NCBI GenBank assembly: GCA_002369495.1
Contig: DFFD01000212.1
Span: 1 to 7,802, forward strand
Reading direction: 5' to 3'
Source: Lachnospiraceae bacterium UBA3785
GTDB taxonomy: Bacteria > Bacillota > Clostridia > Lachnospirales > Lachnospiraceae
DNA length: 7,802 bases
Part shown: piece by piece, positions 5,726-7,802 of the stretch
How the letters are laid out: each line of letters starts with the position of its first letter
Position numbering within the stretch: position 1 is the stretch's first letter
Program-made: the position numbers and the translations under genes
The notes under the pieces: model-generated
The model's database searches: none
What the model saw: only the letters and a program-made list of their open reading frames with translations
What the model was told of the DNA's origin: nothing

Positions 5726-7474
5726 TTATTTCTCATCCGCATAGTAGACATCGAGATACTTCTGGTAGATGGCAAGGAGCTCATCGATCTTGTAAGCCTT
5801 AAGGTCAGACTGAAGCTGATCCCAGTCGGCATCCGTGAAGCCGTTCATGACCCAGTCAGACTTCGCGGTGTTGATGCGCTTCGTGGTGTCCGCCAGAATG
5901 TTGGAAACGGTCTTGACGTCGTCCGTGCTCATAAGAACGTTCGGATAGACATACTTGCCGTTCATGTCCGGAGTGTAGATGTCCTTGATCCAGTTAAGAC
6001 GATACTGAGCATCATCCGGGCAGGTGACATAGACATCATAGTAGCTGTCGAGGATTGCCAGCGGTCCGTTGACGGACTCAGCCTCACGGACTTCAACCGG
6101 GGAGGCATCGCCAAGCCATGCATGCTTAAGCATCGGCTCGCCGTTCGCGTTCTCGCTCATCTCGAAGATATCGAAATCGTCATCTTCGCCGTAGGTACCC
6201 CAGTTGTTCTGCGGGGACTGGATCGGGATATACATCTGGTCAAGCCATGCGCAGACGAGCGCCGGGTTCTTGGCAGCAGCGGTGACAACGCAGCGGCCGC
6301 GGTCGAAACCGGAAGTGAAGGAGCCGTTCTGCGGAGTGATGTTCTTGACGTCAGCTTTCAGGGCCGGAAGCGGAACCCAGCCCTTGCCTGCGATCAGGTC
6401 ATCCATGCTGACCTGGGCGATGTTGGCAATGTCCCAGGAGAAGCAGACGCCGTAACGTCCGGATTTGCCCTTCGCAACGTAAGTGGACCATTCCTGTGTG
6501 AAAGCTTCCTGGTCGATGAGGCCTTCCTCATAGAGCTTGTGAAGCCATTCGATACCCTTCTTGAAGCCTTCGGTCTGAGCGGTGCAGATGACCTGGAGAT
6601 CGTCAGTAACCGCAATGTGGCGGCCGCGGTCCGGATCGCCATAGCCTTCGCCGAAACCGTTGATAATGATCGCCGGATCCTGGTCACCGTCGTTCATGAT
6701 GCAGGACATCGGGATGATGTCGCCGTCGATACCGAATTCAGCCTTGATCTTGTCCGCGTTGTCCTTGAACGCAAGCAGAACCTGCTCGAACTCGTCAACA
6801 GTCGTCGGCATCTCAAGGCCGAGGAAGTCAAGCCAGTCCTTATTGATGAAGCTCATGTCGCCGACAGTCTGGATAGCGGTCTTCTCATAGCCGAGCTGCT
6901 CGATCCACGGAAGAGCCCAGATGTGGCCGTTCTCGTCTTCGCACATTGCACGATATTCCGGAGCCTGCTCAAAGACAGCCTGCAGATTCGGCATGCATGT
7001 GTCGATGTAGTCCTCAAGGTTGAGGATGACGCCCTGCTTGGCATACTTCAGAAGGTCGGTGTCGCTGAAGCCTGCCTGGAAAACGAAGTCCGGAAGCGTC
7101 TTGACGTTGGACATCTCAAGAGCGATCTTCTCACCCCACTGGTCGCCCTGGATTGTACGCCAGTTGATGTGAACATTGGTCTGCTCCTCAAGTCTCTTGA
7201 AGATCGTGCGGTTGTTCGGCTCGGATTCTGTTCCGGGCGGGTAGCTGGTCAGACCGGAGAGCTCCGCCTTCTCAGCAAGCGGGAAAGTGTAGGTATCTCC
7301 CGCAGCGGTCTCGCCGCCGGAAGTTCCCTCAGACGTGGCTGTGCTGGCTGTGCTGGCTGTGCCGGCGGTGCTGCCGCCATTGCCGGAACCGCCGCATCCT
7401 GCAAAGACAGATGCCGCCATCACGGAAACCAGAAGAAGTGATGTCACCTTTTTCCATTTTCTAGAATTTCTCAT
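5726..7474 (-). CDS. ABC transporter extracellular sugar-binding lipoprotein (LplA/YtcQ type)
   Basis: This 582-residue binding protein captures a carbohydrate outside the cell and delivers it to the ABC permease. A lipoprotein signal spans residues 1-26: basic start MRNSRKWKK, hydrophobic LLLVSVMAASVF and lipobox FAG-C, with C27 as the lipidated cysteine. A flexible linker rich in Gly, Ser, Thr and Ala follows (about 28-55), encoded in part by 9-bp DNA repeats. The rest is the two-lobed periplasmic-binding fold of the large (500-600 residue) LplA/YtcQ group. The ATG at 7474 is chosen because AAAAAGGAG lies 7 nt upstream and the signal peptide then starts normally; an in-frame ATG 48 nt further upstream lacks such a site. 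It follows the permease stop codon after 58 nt and precedes the GH32 gene, so its ligand is probably a fructose-containing sugar. The ligand is inferred from context only. Confidence 0.92.
   Translation of the reverse strand: MRNSRKWKKVTSLLLVSVMAASVFAGCGGSGNGGSTAGTASTASTATSEGTSGGETAAGDTYTFPLAEKAELSGLTSYPPGTESEPNNRTIFKRLEEQTNVHINWRTIQGDQWGEKIALEMSNVKTLPDFVFQAGFSDTDLLKYAKQGVILNLEDYIDTCMPNLQAVFEQAPEYRAMCEDENGHIWALPWIEQLGYEKTAIQTVGDMSFINKDWLDFLGLEMPTTVDEFEQVLLAFKDNADKIKAEFGIDGDIIPMSCIMNDGDQDPAIIINGFGEGYGDPDRGRHIAVTDDLQVICTAQTEGFKKGIEWLHKLYEEGLIDQEAFTQEWSTYVAKGKSGRYGVCFSWDIANIAQVSMDDLIAGKGWVPLPALKADVKNITPQNGSFTSGFDRGRCVVTAAAKNPALVCAWLDQMYIPIQSPQNNWGTYGEDDDFDIFEMSENANGEPMLKHAWLGDASPVEVREAESVNGPLAILDSYYDVYVTCPDDAQYRLNWIKDIYTPDMNGKYVYPNVLMSTDDVKTVSNILADTTKRINTAKSDWVMNGFTDADWDQLQSDLKAYKIDELLAIYQKYLDVYYADEK
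7341..7376 (-). repeat. 9-bp tandem repeats encoding the lipoprotein linker
   Basis: Four 9-bp units, GTGCTGGCT twice exactly (7341-7349, 7350-7358), then GTGCCGGCG and GTGCTGCCG, encode Ser/Thr/Ala/Gly triplets just after the lipidated cysteine of the binding protein. Gain or loss of a unit keeps the frame, so only linker length would change. Confidence 0.75.
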
Positions 7475-7532
7475 GCTTAAACTCCTTTTTAGTGTTAATG
7501 CATTTTCAGTTACGGGTCTCATTCGAAGTTCA

Positions 7533-7802
7533 TCAGCCCTTGACCGCGCCGGCCATGATACCGTTGTCGAAGTACTTCTGGAAGAACGGATACATGACCA
7601 TCAGCGGGAGACTCGAGATGATGATCGTCGCATACTTGAGCAGTTCCGCGAGCTGGGCTCTCTGAGCCGTGCTCTGCATATCGGAAACCATGCCCGGTTC
7701 CGGCTGGTTCTGAATCAGGATAGAACGGAGAACCAGCTGCAGCGGCTGCTTGGATGCGCTGTTCAGGTAGATCATCGCATCAAAGTAGCTGTTCCACATA
7801 CC
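7533..7802 (-). CDS. Carbohydrate ABC transporter permease, C-terminal part (LplC/YtcP type)
   Basis: Only the last 89 residues are in the window; the gene continues past the right edge. The segment GMWNSYFDAMIYLN...LQLVLRSILI, a hydrophobic stretch (LKYATIIISSLPLMVMYPFFQKYF) and the terminal GIMAGAVKG are characteristic of the LplC/YtcP group of CUT1-type permeases (BPD_transp_1 fold). The EAA loop that docks the ATPase would lie just upstream, outside the window. The protein would form the membrane channel with an LplB-type partner, probably encoded further upstream on the same strand. It is followed after 58 nt by its binding-protein gene, in the same operon. No ATPase gene is visible; such transporters commonly share a multi-sugar ATPase (MsmX type) encoded elsewhere. 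Confidence 0.92.
   Translation of the reverse strand, partial: GMWNSYFDAMIYLNSASKQPLQLVLRSILIQNQPEPGMVSDMQSTAQRAQLAELLKYATIIISSLPLMVMYPFFQKYFDNGIMAGAVKG

Noticed and set aside
6122..7441. A 439-codon plus-strand frame opposite the binding-protein gene
   Set aside because: It is an antisense shadow of the lipoprotein gene, with no start signal and no recognisable domain.
7475..7522. A 16-residue N-terminal extension of the binding lipoprotein from the ATG at 7522
   Set aside because: The ATG at 7474 has AAAAAGGAG 7 nt upstream and gives a normal lipoprotein signal peptide; the extension would put the ribosome site inside the gene.
1..7802. Mobile element, CRISPR array, tRNA or rRNA
   Set aside because: No transposase, integrase, flanking inverted repeats, regularly spaced repeats, cloverleaf or rRNA-like sequence was found by eye on either strand.

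Overview
The window looks like chromosomal DNA from a fairly GC-rich Bacillota, most likely a Lachnospiraceae or related gut or rumen Clostridia. The grounds are strong AAGGAG ribosome binding sites before nearly every gene, a YitT-family membrane protein, and an Lpl/YtcQ-type carbohydrate ABC transporter with a large lipoprotein binding protein. The placement is by gene content only; there is no rRNA or marker gene. No tRNA, rRNA, CRISPR array or insertion sequence was seen.

Left part (1-2996). A two-component system lies on the minus strand: an OmpR-type response regulator followed after 2 nt by a sensor kinase cut by the window edge. Divergent from it, on the plus strand, is a 568-residue protein with an extended-SDR (NAD-dependent epimerase/dehydratase) half and an unassigned C-terminal half. 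Next comes the wreck of a classical short-chain dehydrogenase gene that kept its start and end but lost its middle. The 182-bp divergent intergenic region carries two perfect 11-bp direct repeats plus an inverted third half-site, the layout expected for an OmpR/PhoB-type operator. The regulator may therefore control itself and the dehydrogenase operon.

Middle (2997-4139). A YitT-family membrane protein is encoded on the minus strand and converges on the dehydrogenase remnant, with a hairpin terminator between them. Its 5' leader has a promoter-like sequence, an early hairpin, a tiny potential reading frame and an intrinsic-terminator hairpin ahead of the start codon. This suggests transcription attenuation, although the terminator may simply end the upstream operon.

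Right part (4140-7802). A minus-strand sugar-uptake operon reads in order: ABC permease (3' end only), lipoprotein solute-binding protein, and a cytoplasmic GH32 fructosidase. A long near-perfect hairpin lies between the last two genes and may set their relative expression. Together they would import an unphosphorylated fructose-containing sugar (sucrose, fructo-oligosaccharide or similar) and split it inside the cell. The operon promoter and the partner permease are outside the window.

No clear novel defence or mobile system is present. The points most worth a second look are the internally deleted dehydrogenase, the divergent operator, the unassigned C-terminal half of the 568-residue protein and the yitT leader.
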